Source: Lachnospiraceae bacterium UBA7160
GTDB taxonomy: Bacteria > Bacillota > Clostridia > Lachnospirales > Lachnospiraceae
Assembly: GCA_002491565.1 (NCBI GenBank)
Contig: DKWE01000131.1
Span: 5,127-69,126, forward strand
Direction: 5' to 3'
DNA length: 64,000 nucleotides
The notes beneath the pieces were generated by a model. That model made no database searches. It saw nothing but the letters and a program-made list of their open reading frames with translations, and had not been told where the DNA came from. Each line of letters opens with the position of its first letter. Position 1 is the stretch's first letter. Below are positions 17,559 to 26,434 of this stretch, piece after piece. A program made the translations under genes and the position numbers.

Positions 17559-17568
17559 GAGGTGGCAT

Positions 17569-18450
17569 ATGAAAAAGAAAATGAGACAATTTTTCAGGCC
17601 GTCAAACATCATTTTGAGTCTGATCATGCTTCTGATCGCATTGACCATGCTGGTGCCTATTTTGAATCTGCTTGCAAAGTCCCTGTCAGATCCGCAGGCG
17701 GTGTCCGGGATGAAGGGCTATCAGATCTGGCCAAGCGGTCTGAACCTGATCAACTATGAGATTATTTTCAATAACCAGGTCGTGTGGACAGCCCTGAAAA
17801 ATTCTGTGTTTATCACAGTGGTGGGGACAGGGGTCAACATTCTGATGACGACTTCCCTGGCATATGCGCTGACGCGGCCGAACCTGGTAGGGAAAAAAGC
17901 AATCATGATATTTCTGATCATCATGATGATTTTTGAGCCGGGTATCATTCAGGAGTATTTTGTAGTAAAGGATCTGCATCTGCTGGACAGCCTGTGGTCT
18001 ATGGTGCTTTACCGTTCCGTGAGCGTTTACAATGTGATCCTTTTGATGCGCTTTTTCCAGGAGACCCCGGAGGTCCTTCTGGAGGCGGCGAAGATCGATG
18101 GAGCCGGACATATGAGGATCCTGTTCTCCATCTTCCTGCCGCTGAACAAGGTGCCGATTATGACGGTGGGAATGTTCTACGCGGTGTACCGGTGGAATGA
18201 GTTCTTCCACAGCAGCATTTTCCTGTCTTCCAGATCCAATACGGTTCTGCAGGTGTTCCTGCGCCAGTTCGTGGTAGAAGGAGATACGACGGCGCTGTCT
18301 GCGCTGGGGTCCATTGACCTGAGCGCGATCAGCATGAGCGCGCTGCGGGCGGCGACGATCATTGTGACGATTGTTCCGATTCTGGTGCTGTATCCGTTTA
18401 TTTTGAAATACTACACGAGCGGCGTTCTGACGGGCGGCGTGAAGGAGTAA
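17569..18450 (+). CDS. Sugar ABC transporter permease (LplC/YtcP type)
   Basis: A 293-residue membrane protein with six hydrophobic segments and the EAA loop EAAKIDGAGHM near residue 180. It belongs to the LplC/YtcP branch that pairs with LplB-type permeases. Start ATG 17569 follows TAGGAGGT that overlaps the previous stop codon. The 180-base gap to the binding-protein gene contains no obvious promoter. Confidence 0.9.
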   Translation: MKKKMRQFFRPSNIILSLIMLLIALTMLVPILNLLAKSLSDPQAVSGMKGYQIWPSGLNLINYEIIFNNQVVWTALKNSVFITVVGTGVNILMTTSLAYALTRPNLVGKKAIMIFLIIMMIFEPGIIQEYFVVKDLHLLDSLWSMVLYRSVSVYNVILLMRFFQETPEVLLEAAKIDGAGHMRILFSIFLPLNKVPIMTVGMFYAVYRWNEFFHSSIFLSSRSNTVLQVFLRQFVVEGDTTALSALGSIDLSAISMSALRAATIIVTIVPILVLYPFILKYYTSGVLTGGVKE

Positions 18451-18630
18451 GCAAAGCTGGGCTTTTCACAGTCTCCTGAAGCAAGTAGCATGATTGACAA
18501 TTTACTCGGGCAATGCACGCGCAGGCGATTTGGTGAAGTATTTTGTGAAGCATGATACGGATACTCGCAGGAAGCTGTCTGAAATAAAAGCAAGGTGGAA
18601 ACAAAAACAAAGTATAAGGAGGAAATGAAT

Positions 18631-20076
18631 ATGAAAAGAAAAGTAACGGCAATGTTGATGGCGGGCGTGATGGCGACGGGCATGCTGGCAGGATCTGCGG
18701 TTCCGGTATCGGCGGAGGAACCGGTAACGCTTCGTCTGATTATCAAGGACGTAAGCCCGGATGATCCGACCTACCAGGAATGGCTGAGCCAGTTTAACGC
18801 AGATCTGGTGGAGGCTGGGATCGGAGCGGAGATCGAGCTGGTTTCGCTGCAGAGCGGTACCTATTCCGAGAATCTGGCGCTGCTGCTGAATGGCGGCGAT
18901 ATCCCGGACATCATTTATTTCCAGGGCGGCGACGAGGATTTTGCTCTGAATCAGCAGATTCTGGAGGACCTGACCCCGTACGTAGAGAATTCTACCTATA
19001 TTAAAGGGATGATCGATCAGAGAGCATACATGAAAACGAGGCTCCAGAATTATCCGTATCTGATTTATCTGTCTACCCTGAGCACGAAGGTTCCGGTAAT
19101 CCGGACGGATATCTTTGATAAATGTGAGATTAAGGATACGTTCCTCGCAGATCCGTCCGTGGAGAACTGGCATGAGCTGCTGAAGCAGGCGAAGGATCAG
19201 GGCTATACGGCTGGATACACGGTAGCAGGCGATCTGGCTGAGATTAACAACGTGTTCGACCAGGCGTTTGGTCTGACAACTACCTGGCTTAAGAAGGATG
19301 AGGGCTTTACATATGGACGTGTTTCGGAAGAATACCTGGAAGAGCTGAAATTCTACGCACAGCTTTACAGCGAGGGACTCCTGGACAATGAGTATGCAGC
19401 TCATACCTGGGAGGATAAGGAGAACAGCTTCTTTGGCGATGGCGCTGCGATTGTTTCCGGAACACAGGGCGCGGTTGTCGACAGTTACAATACGAAGCAG
19501 ATCAAGGCGAATGGCGAAGGCGCTGTCCTGACCGTTCTGCCGCCGGCAAAGGGAACTGCGCAGGGCTATACGCCGATTGATGTCAGCAAGGAATCCAGAG
19601 GCTTTGCGATCAGCGCACTTTCTGAGAATAAGCAGCTTGCCTTTGACGTGCTGGAATACGCTGCAAGCCCGGAGGGCAGAGTACTGGATCTTCTTGGATT
19701 CGAGGGAACGCAGTATGTTGTGGACGGAGACGGCAAGTATGAGCTCCAGGAGGCACATGACAACTGGTACAGTGTGATTTTCGGCTTGACAGACAACCTG
19801 GATATGAGTAAGATGAGTGAGAAAACTCCGTACATGAGCGAGCCGGGCCTGACTTCTCTGGATATGTTCCTTCAGTATTCTTCTGAGGACAATGCAGTCG
19901 TGATTCCTGCGGATTATGCGGTAGCGTGGGATGCCTGCACCTCGATTTACAAGGAATTTACAGCAGACTTTGTAATGGGCAACAAGACGGAAGCAGACTG
20001 GGACGCATACGTACAGGAATGGAACGATGCGGGCGGAGCTTCTGTGACCGAGTATATTAATTCGGTTCTGAAATAA
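18631..20076 (+). CDS. Extracellular solute-binding protein, first sugar ABC system
   Basis: A 481-residue CUT1-type binding protein. The signal peptide covers about residues 1-26 and ends in a type I cleavage site (PVSA before EEPV). There is no lipobox cysteine, unusual for a Gram-positive binding protein that should be membrane-tethered. The mature domain has the group 1 pattern, with [15 protein letters not shown] near residue 80 and C-terminal aromatic residues. The start is ATG 18631, eight bases from AAGGAGG; another ATG at 18625 is too close. The ligand is unknown; neighbours suggest a glycoside that yields ribose or a similar pentose. Confidence 0.88.
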   Translation: MKRKVTAMLMAGVMATGMLAGSAVPVSAEEPVTLRLIIKDVSPDDPTYQEWLSQFNADLVEAGIGAEIELVSLQSGTYSENLALLLNGGDIPDIIYFQGGDEDFALNQQILEDLTPYVENSTYIKGMIDQRAYMKTRLQNYPYLIYLSTLSTKVPVIRTDIFDKCEIKDTFLADPSVENWHELLKQAKDQGYTAGYTVAGDLAEINNVFDQAFGLTTTWLKKDEGFTYGRVSEEYLEELKFYAQLYSEGLLDNEYAAHTWEDKENSFFGDGAAIVSGTQGAVVDSYNTKQIKANGEGAVLTVLPPAKGTAQGYTPIDVSKESRGFAISALSENKQLAFDVLEYAASPEGRVLDLLGFEGTQYVVDGDGKYELQEAHDNWYSVIFGLTDNLDMSKMSEKTPYMSEPGLTSLDMFLQYSSEDNAVVIPADYAVAWDACTSIYKEFTADFVMGNKTEADWDAYVQEWNDAGGASVTEYINSVLK

Positions 20077-20183
20077 TATCCGATGCGCCGTACGGCGGCG
20101 CCGGAAAATGGCAGGCAGGCGCTGAATACATGGAGATGTGGGCAGTGTCTGCCTGTCCTCATTTAAAGGAGGATATGAGAGCG

Positions 20184-21170
20184 ATGATGACAAGAAGCGA
20201 GCTGATCAAGAACACAGCGCTCAAAGTGGACAAGGCAAGAGGCTCCCTGTGCGGACTGGCGATCGGAGATTCCTTCGGGGATGCGGCGAGAAAACCGGAA
20301 TTCCAGCGGGATTACGGGATCACGACAGATTTCCAGAAAGGGGCTTCCTGGAGCACGGATGACACGGAATTTGCCCTGATGACGGCATTGAATCTGATCG
20401 AGCATAACGGAAGCTTCACCAGCGAGGATGTGGTGGAGCTGTGGCTTGCGCATGTGGCGACGCAGGACGAACTGAAGCGGGGCGGGGCCAGCGAGCTGGA
20501 AGCTTCCAACAATTTAAGAAGAGGGCTTCGTCCTCCTCTTTCCGGCCAGTATAACGCTTACTATATGAGTGATGGTGCGGCGATGCGGAGCGGACCGATC
20601 GGAATTGTGTGCGCGGGAGACCCGGAGCGGGCGGCTTATCTTGCGGAGGTGGACGCTTCCATCAGCCATTACCGGGACGGAATCTGGGGCGCCCAGGCGG
20701 TGGCAGCGGCGGTTGCCATGGCAATGGTGGATGCGGATATGGATGAGATCCTGGAGGTGGTACGGAAAACTGCGCCGGAGGGTTCCTGGTTCCGCGATGC
20801 GCTCGAGCGGGCTTTTGAGATCGTCGAGAGAGCGCACCAAGAGGTGGCGGATGCCTGGATGCCGCTTCACGACCAGCTGTTTTCTACACACCGCTCTACG
20901 GTGGCGGAAGCTCTGCCGGAGGTGTTCGGATGCCTGAAGCTGGTGCATGGTTCGTTCAAGTCCGGCATGATCCTGGCGGCGAACTTCGGCAGAGATGCGG
21001 ATACCATCGGAGCTGTGGCAGGAGCAATTCTCGGGGCAAAATACGGCGCTTCCGGTATCCCGGCGCACTGGCTTGAGAAGACGCGGTATCCGTCCGGCAC
21101 ATGCCTGACATTTGCAAAAGGAATCGATCTGTATGAATATGCAGGAAAGCTTGCGGAATTGATTGTGTAA
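20184..21170 (+). CDS. ADP-ribosylglycohydrolase-fold hydrolase
   Basis: About 328 residues with the DraG/ARH fold signatures complete: [10 protein letters not shown] at 24-33, the metal-binding T58-D59-D60 in [10 protein letters not shown] and the second metal motif GRDADTIG with D271 and D273. Family members use a dinuclear magnesium centre to cut N- or O-glycosidic bonds of ADP-ribose or related ribosides. It lies between a sugar importer and a ribokinase-like gene, so a small-molecule riboside is a better guess than a modified protein. The start is uncertain: ATG 20175 is only two bases from AAGGAGG, so ATG 20184 (or 20187) is preferred. Confidence 0.85.
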   Translation: MMTRSELIKNTALKVDKARGSLCGLAIGDSFGDAARKPEFQRDYGITTDFQKGASWSTDDTEFALMTALNLIEHNGSFTSEDVVELWLAHVATQDELKRGGASELEASNNLRRGLRPPLSGQYNAYYMSDGAAMRSGPIGIVCAGDPERAAYLAEVDASISHYRDGIWGAQAVAAAVAMAMVDADMDEILEVVRKTAPEGSWFRDALERAFEIVERAHQEVADAWMPLHDQLFSTHRSTVAEALPEVFGCLKLVHGSFKSGMILAANFGRDADTIGAVAGAILGAKYGASGIPAHWLEKTRYPSGTCLTFAKGIDLYEYAGKLAELIV

Positions 21171-21321
21171 GAAAAGATGCAGCCGCCTGGTCCAAAGCGG
21201 ATGCAGGTGTGCGCGCTGCGGCTATGCGTGGCGCAGGTCCGTGTGACAGGAGAATACGTACACAGATGTGCGGCTCAAATTGTGTGAGACATGAGATTGG
21301 CGCGGCGAACAGGGAGGTCAT

Positions 21322-23427
21322 ATGGATAGTTGGAAGTATTTGGAGAGGGTGTACTCCGGATTCCTTGGCATGAATATCGGAATCCGCCTTGGTGCGCCGG
21401 TAGAATCGGCCGTGTGGACCTACGAGCGGATCCGGGATCACTATGGGGATATCCGGGGATATGTGAAAAATTATAAGAAATTTGCGGCAGATGACGACGT
21501 GAACGGGCCGGTGTATTTTCTGCGGGCGCTGCGGGACGACGCGAAGGACCGGAAAGTGACGCCTCAGGATGTGGCACGGGCGTGGCTGAACTATGCCAGA
21601 GAAGGCGTCGGCCTGTACTGGTGGGGCGGCTACGGGGTCAGCACCGAGCATACGGCCTACCTGAATCTGAAGCATGGGGTGGAGGCGCCCCAGTCCGGCT
21701 CGATCCGCCAAAACGGGAAAACCCTGGCGGAGCAGATCGGCGGGCAGATATTTATTGATACGTGGGGGCTTCTGTATCCCGGTGATCCGAAGTCTGCGGC
21801 AGACGATGCCCAGGCGGCGGCATCCGTTTCCCACGACGGGGAAGGATTGAATGGCGCCAGGTTTATTGCCGGATGCATAGCGGCGGCGTTTACAGAGCCG
21901 GATATTCATGGGGTACTGGAAAAAGGAAAAGAACAGATTCCAAAAGACAGTGTTTATATGGCGGTGCTGCGCGCGGTGGAGGAGTTTCATAAAAAGAACC
22001 CCGGGGACTGGCGGGCGTGCCATCAGATGCTGGTCGATGACTGGGGCTATGACCGTTATCCGGGTGTGTGCCATATTATCCCGAACGCGGGCGTATGCAT
22101 GCTGGCCATGCTCTACGGAAACGGGGACTTTGCCAGAACCATTGAGATTGCGACGATGTGCAGCTGGGATACGGACTGCAATGCAGGAAATGTAGGGACG
22201 ATTCTGGGGGTATTGAATGGGATCGATGGGCTTCCCTGGCATTACCGGAAGCCGGTCAATGACAGCCTGATCCTGTCGGGGATTTCGGGATACCTCAATA
22301 TTCTGGATGTGCCGGGCTACGCGAAGGAAGTGGCGGCTTTGGGACAGCTTCGGCGAGGGGAAGCAGTTCCGGAGGAGTGGAATCTGCCGCGGGACGGAGA
22401 GCTTGCGTTTGACTTTGACATCCCGGGAAGCACCCATGGGTTTGAGGTGTCCAACGACTATTTCTGTACGATTTCCCAGACGGAGGAGCAGGCGTACCGG
22501 GGAAAGGGTTCTCTGAAGATTTTGATGGACCGGATGATTAAGGGGCAGGAATGTCATGTATTTTTCAAGCCGTTTTATTCGAGGGATGCCTTTTCGGACG
22601 AGCGTTACAGTCCGGTGCTGACGCCGCTTTGCTACAGCGGCCAGACCGTGTCTGTGCAGCTTTACCTGGACCAGTGGGAGGGCTGGGAGGAACCGTCGGC
22701 AGCGCCGTATTTCCGGACAGCCTTTGACAAAAAGGAACAGACGGGCACGTTTGTGAAGCTGGAGCAGGGAAAATGGGTCAATCTGACCTTTACGCTGCCG
22801 GATACACAGGGCGGGCTCATCGATGAGCTGGGCATCTGTGTGACAGCAAACACGCCGTCAAAGTCTAAGACAGCGGGTGTGATCTATCTGGATGAGTTCC
22901 GGGTCTTTGGTCCGGCCCGGTATACGGTTTCCTTTGGAAAGCAGCGCAGGGAGTTTGGAACAGTGACACCGTTTTCTACCGATCATGGCTGCTGGGAGAT
23001 CGTGGACGGAAAGCTCTCGGTAATGCGTTACGGGGATACCTTTGGCTATGCGGGAAATTATTATGGAAAGGATACCTGCGTGGCGGCAGGTGTGACGCCG
23101 CAAAATGGGGACAGTCATCTTCTTCTGGTCCGCGCCCAGGGAGCCATGCGCTTCTACGGGGCCGGGTTTGAAAAGGATGGAGTAGTGATCTGCAAGAATG
23201 ATTTTGGGTTCCGGACGCTGGCGCGGGCTGATTTTTCCTGGGAATGCGGCAAAGAGTACCGGTTGGAGCTGGAATGCAGAGGGAAACTTCTGATTCTGCG
23301 CGTGGACGGGCAGGAGCTCCTGAGGGCGGAGGACGACGCGTTTTCCTATGGAATGTACGGATGCGGCTCCCGCGAGATGGGAAGGACACTGTTCGGAGAC
23401 TTTGAGATTATGCAGGAAATAGGATGA
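21322..23427 (+). CDS. ADP-ribosylglycohydrolase-fold protein with C-terminal beta-sandwich domains
   Basis: A 701-residue protein. Residues 1-370 form a DraG-like domain: GFLGMNIGIRLGAPVE at 13-28, D57-D58-D59 as the first metal triad and WDTDCNAGNVG with D283 and D285 as the second. Residues from about 375 to 701 are beta-rich and look like two sandwich domains, one carbohydrate-binding-module-like (about 375-540) and one LamG or DUF1080-like (about 540-701). No signal peptide is visible, so it is cytoplasmic. The double length, the appended domains and its pairing with another DraG-fold gene suggest a glycoside hydrolase role rather than reversal of ADP-ribosylation. ATG 21322 is preceded by GGGAGG. 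Confidence 0.8.
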   Translation: MDSWKYLERVYSGFLGMNIGIRLGAPVESAVWTYERIRDHYGDIRGYVKNYKKFAADDDVNGPVYFLRALRDDAKDRKVTPQDVARAWLNYAREGVGLYWWGGYGVSTEHTAYLNLKHGVEAPQSGSIRQNGKTLAEQIGGQIFIDTWGLLYPGDPKSAADDAQAAASVSHDGEGLNGARFIAGCIAAAFTEPDIHGVLEKGKEQIPKDSVYMAVLRAVEEFHKKNPGDWRACHQMLVDDWGYDRYPGVCHIIPNAGVCMLAMLYGNGDFARTIEIATMCSWDTDCNAGNVGTILGVLNGIDGLPWHYRKPVNDSLILSGISGYLNILDVPGYAKEVAALGQLRRGEAVPEEWNLPRDGELAFDFDIPGSTHGFEVSNDYFCTISQTEEQAYRGKGSLKILMDRMIKGQECHVFFKPFYSRDAFSDERYSPVLTPLCYSGQTVSVQLYLDQWEGWEEPSAAPYFRTAFDKKEQTGTFVKLEQGKWVNLTFTLPDTQGGLIDELGICVTANTPSKSKTAGVIYLDEFRVFGPARYTVSFGKQRREFGTVTPFSTDHGCWEIVDGKLSVMRYGDTFGYAGNYYGKDTCVAAGVTPQNGDSHLLLVRAQGAMRFYGAGFEKDGVVICKNDFGFRTLARADFSWECGKEYRLELECRGKLLILRVDGQELLRAEDDAFSYGMYGCGSREMGRTLFGDFEIMQEIG

Positions 23428-23547
23428 ACGATAGAATAAATAGCATTTGTTTCTACGAATGACAGGAACAAAGAGCGACTGGGCGGAGCCGCGCATTCTG
23501 CAGCTGCATGTGCGGCCCGGACGTCAGTCGGATGGGAGGTGACATCT

Positions 23548-24450
23548 GTGAAGGTGCTGAATTTTGGCTCCCTGAATTATGATTACACCTATCAGGTAAG
23601 CCATATGGTGAGGCCGGGGGAGACTCTGTCCTCCAGCGACTTGAAAGTCCGGTGCGGAGGCAAGGGTTTTAATCAGTCGGTGGCCCTCGCACGGGCCGGC
23701 ATTGCGGTGAGCCACGCAGGAATGGTGGGAGAAGAGGGAGATATGCTCCTTACTTTCTGCCGGAATGAGGGGATTGATACGCGGTTTGTCCGGAGCGTAC
23801 CGGGAAAAAGCGGACATGCGATTATCCAGGTGAATCCTCAGGGGGAAAACTGTATCCTTCTGTACGGAGGCGCCAACCAGCAAAATACGAGAGAGCAGAC
23901 GGAGGAGGTTCTGGCTGCGTTTGGCCCGGGGGATATCCTTCTGCTGCAGAATGAGGTGAACCGGGTTCGTGAGCTGATGGAAGAAGCGTGGAAGCGGGGG
24001 ATGCGGATTGTGCTGAATCCTTCTCCCTGTGATGAAAAAATTTTGAGCTGCCCTCTGGAAAAGACGGATACCTTCTTGATTAATGAAACAGAAGGCTGCG
24101 AACTCAGCGGCGCAGAAGAGCCGGAGGAAATCCTGGACCGGCTGCTTGCGCGGTTTCCGCAAAGCAAACTGGTGCTGACCCTTGGAAGCAAGGGAGTCTG
24201 GTACGGGGCAGAGGCAGAGAGAATCTTTGTGCCTGCTTTTTCGGTGCAGGCGGTTGACACGACGGCGGCGGGCGATACCTTTACCGGGTATTATCTGTCA
24301 GGAGTCCTTCAGGGATTGCCGGTGGAAGAGACGCTGAGAAGAGCGTGTGCGGCGTCGGCGCTTGCCGTGATGAAAGAAGGCGCGGCAGATTCAATTCCGA
24401 AAAAAGAGGAAGTGGAAGTATTTCTGAGAATACGGGAGACAGCACACTAG
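23548..24450 (+). CDS. Ribokinase-like PfkB carbohydrate kinase
   Basis: A 300-residue PfkB kinase. It starts NFGSLNYDYTY (substrate-binding NxD), carries CGGKGFNQS near residue 34-42 and ends with the active motif DTTAAGDTF, the form common in ribokinases, with its catalytic aspartate. It would phosphorylate ribose or a similar sugar released by the upstream hydrolases. GTG 23548 is chosen because GGGAGG at 23533-23538 is correctly placed; GTG 23539 abuts it. This is the second ribokinase-type domain of the operon after the LacI fusion, and the last gene before a strong terminator. Confidence 0.88.
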   Translation: MKVLNFGSLNYDYTYQVSHMVRPGETLSSSDLKVRCGGKGFNQSVALARAGIAVSHAGMVGEEGDMLLTFCRNEGIDTRFVRSVPGKSGHAIIQVNPQGENCILLYGGANQQNTREQTEEVLAAFGPGDILLLQNEVNRVRELMEEAWKRGMRIVLNPSPCDEKILSCPLEKTDTFLINETEGCELSGAEEPEEILDRLLARFPQSKLVLTLGSKGVWYGAEAERIFVPAFSVQAVDTTAAGDTFTGYYLSGVLQGLPVEETLRRACAASALAVMKEGAADSIPKKEEVEVFLRIRETAH

Positions 24451-24470
24451 AGAGAAGCGGTCAGGCTCAT

Positions 24471-24512
24471 GGGGGGACAGGAATCATGGAATGTCCCCCC
24501 TTCTCTTTTTTT
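24471..24512 (+). terminator. Terminator of the 12.2-24.5 kb operon
   Basis: GGGGGGACA (24471-24479) pairs with TGTCCCCCC (24492-24500), followed by TTCTCTTTTTTT. The stem is very GC-rich and the T run is clear. Confidence 0.95.
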
Positions 24513-24578
24513 CCGGTACTTTTCTCAGGGCGCTACAGTTCAGGCGCGTCTGTCGGTAAGAGGAACGAAAGAAATGTC

Positions 24579-24606
24579 TTGACAAAGAGGGCCGCTATAT
24601 TATAAT
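24579..24606 (+). promoter_or_regulatory. Promoter of the YesM/YesN-type locus
   Basis: Perfect -35 TTGACA (24579-24584) and perfect -10 TATAAT (24601-24606) with a 16-base spacer. The predicted transcription start near 24613 lies downstream of the first possible ATG (24605), which excludes that start for the sensor kinase. Confidence 0.85.
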
Positions 24607-24658
24607 GTCGACAGATATGAGATCTGCCAGATACGGAATTGCTGGGAGGGCAGCATGG

Positions 24659-26434
24659 ATGAGAAAACGCAGTTTACAGTTTGAGCTGATTAAGAAAATC
24701 AGCATTGGACTGATTATACTTACGATTCTTGTGAGCAGCGCGATTATTATGCTGGAGACGATACAATATAATAATGTAATTCTCGACAGCGTCTATAAGA
24801 ATATGTCCAATACCGTGGATACCATCGATTACCACTTTGAGGATGTGAAAACACCGATGGTAATGCTGGCGCGAAATGACAGCGTGGTAAAAGCGATGGA
24901 GCACTACTCCAGCATGACCAACCGGGAAAAGCTTGAGACGAACAACGCGTTAAAAGAATTTGTACAGAACATTGCATCATTTAAAAGCTTTATCAGCGAT
25001 ATCCTGATTATTGGCGTTCAGGGCTTCCAGTATAATGTTTACAGCAATGATCAGAGTAAGTTTTTGAATAAAATCAATGTTGCGGATTTTCCTTATTTTG
25101 ATAAGGTAAAAGAAGGGGACAGGCGCTTATACTATATCGGGGAGCATGGGACAGATTATTACCAGTCAGAAAATATGAGAGTGTATTCGGTTGTGCTGCC
25201 GGTCTATAAAGCGCAAAAGCATATTGGATACATTGTGTGTGATATTGATGCAGCCATTATTAATGACTCACTGAGGAAAAATGTGGAGGGAAACAGCGCA
25301 AAGATTATTGTCTGCGATGAATTGGGCGATTTGATTTTTGAACAGGGAAACGAGAGAATCTCATCGGATAAGATACGGAATACAGATAAAAAATCAAATG
25401 GAAGTATGAGTTTTTTGGAGCTTTTGTTTTCCCGGGGAGAATTAGTTATTGAGGTAAAATCCGAAAAAACAGGATGGACCTATATTTATGCAGAACCCTA
25501 CGCGAATTTTAACAGATTTGGAAAGTTTATTTTTCTGTTTGATATTGTCGTGATTTTATTTGGCTTGATTGCGATTACGTTCTTTTCCGAACAACTGACC
25601 AGACAGATCCTGACACCATTGAAAAATATTATTTATATGATTCAGGATATGCAGATTAATCAGGGGACGGAGGGCGTGGCGGTATCCTGCCAGAATATGC
25701 AGAACGTAAATGAGTTAAGTATCCAGATTGAGCACATGATTCAGCGGATGGATAAATTGATCAGGGATAATTACCTGTATGAGCTGAAACGGAAAGATTT
25801 GCAGATTCAAATTCTGACGCATCAGCTCTCGCCGCATTTTCTGTACAATACTCTGCAGCTGATCGATTATCAGTCTTTTGTCAACCGACAGGAAAACGTG
25901 AGCAGGCTGATCGGGCAGTTAAGCTATATTCTCCGCTATTCGATGAGTGGGAAAAAGATGGTAACGCTGCGGGAGGAACTGGAATATGTCAGGGCATACC
26001 TGGATATCTACCAGCTCCGGTACGAGGATAAGCTGAACTGCAGGATAGAAGAAGGCAGCGAAGCGAACCCGGCGGTTCCGAGGATGATTCTGGAGCCGAT
26101 TGTTGAGAACTGCATAAAGCATGGATTCTCGAAGGGAATGACGGGAGCGAGAATTCTGATCACGGTAGAGGAGGAAGCGGAGGATGTGGTAGTCTCTATA
26201 AGAGATAATGGCAAAGGGATGTCCGGCGAAGCACTGGACAAACTATGGGGGCAAATGGAAGCGGAACAGCAGATGGAAGAACACATTGGATTGCGGCACG
26301 TCCATTCGATTCTGAAATTATGCTTTGGCAGTGAATATGGAATAGAAATTGACAGTGAGGAGGAACAATTTACAGAAGTGCGGGTGAGAGTGCCGAAAAA
26401 GGCAGAGGCAGTGTTGGGGGATATAGAGGTATGA
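24659..26434 (+). CDS. Sensor histidine kinase, YesM type
   Basis: A 591-residue membrane kinase. One membrane segment near residues 14-36, an extracellular sensor of about 240 residues, a second segment near 290-315, a HAMP-like linker, then the His_kinase domain with phosphoacceptor H393 in QLSPHFLYNTLQ and an ATPase domain with IVENCIKHGF and DNGKGMS boxes. This SPHFLYN form defines the LytS/YesM group, which partners AraC-type response regulators controlling polysaccharide and sugar transport genes. ATG 24659 has GGGAGGG eight bases before, and the promoter position rules out earlier starts. Overlaps the response regulator by four bases. Confidence 0.93.
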   Translation: MRKRSLQFELIKKISIGLIILTILVSSAIIMLETIQYNNVILDSVYKNMSNTVDTIDYHFEDVKTPMVMLARNDSVVKAMEHYSSMTNREKLETNNALKEFVQNIASFKSFISDILIIGVQGFQYNVYSNDQSKFLNKINVADFPYFDKVKEGDRRLYYIGEHGTDYYQSENMRVYSVVLPVYKAQKHIGYIVCDIDAAIINDSLRKNVEGNSAKIIVCDELGDLIFEQGNERISSDKIRNTDKKSNGSMSFLELLFSRGELVIEVKSEKTGWTYIYAEPYANFNRFGKFIFLFDIVVILFGLIAITFFSEQLTRQILTPLKNIIYMIQDMQINQGTEGVAVSCQNMQNVNELSIQIEHMIQRMDKLIRDNYLYELKRKDLQIQILTHQLSPHFLYNTLQLIDYQSFVNRQENVSRLIGQLSYILRYSMSGKKMVTLREELEYVRAYLDIYQLRYEDKLNCRIEEGSEANPAVPRMILEPIVENCIKHGFSKGMTGARILITVEEEAEDVVVSIRDNGKGMSGEALDKLWGQMEAEQQMEEHIGLRHVHSILKLCFGSEYGIEIDSEEEQFTEVRVRVPKKAEAVLGDIEV

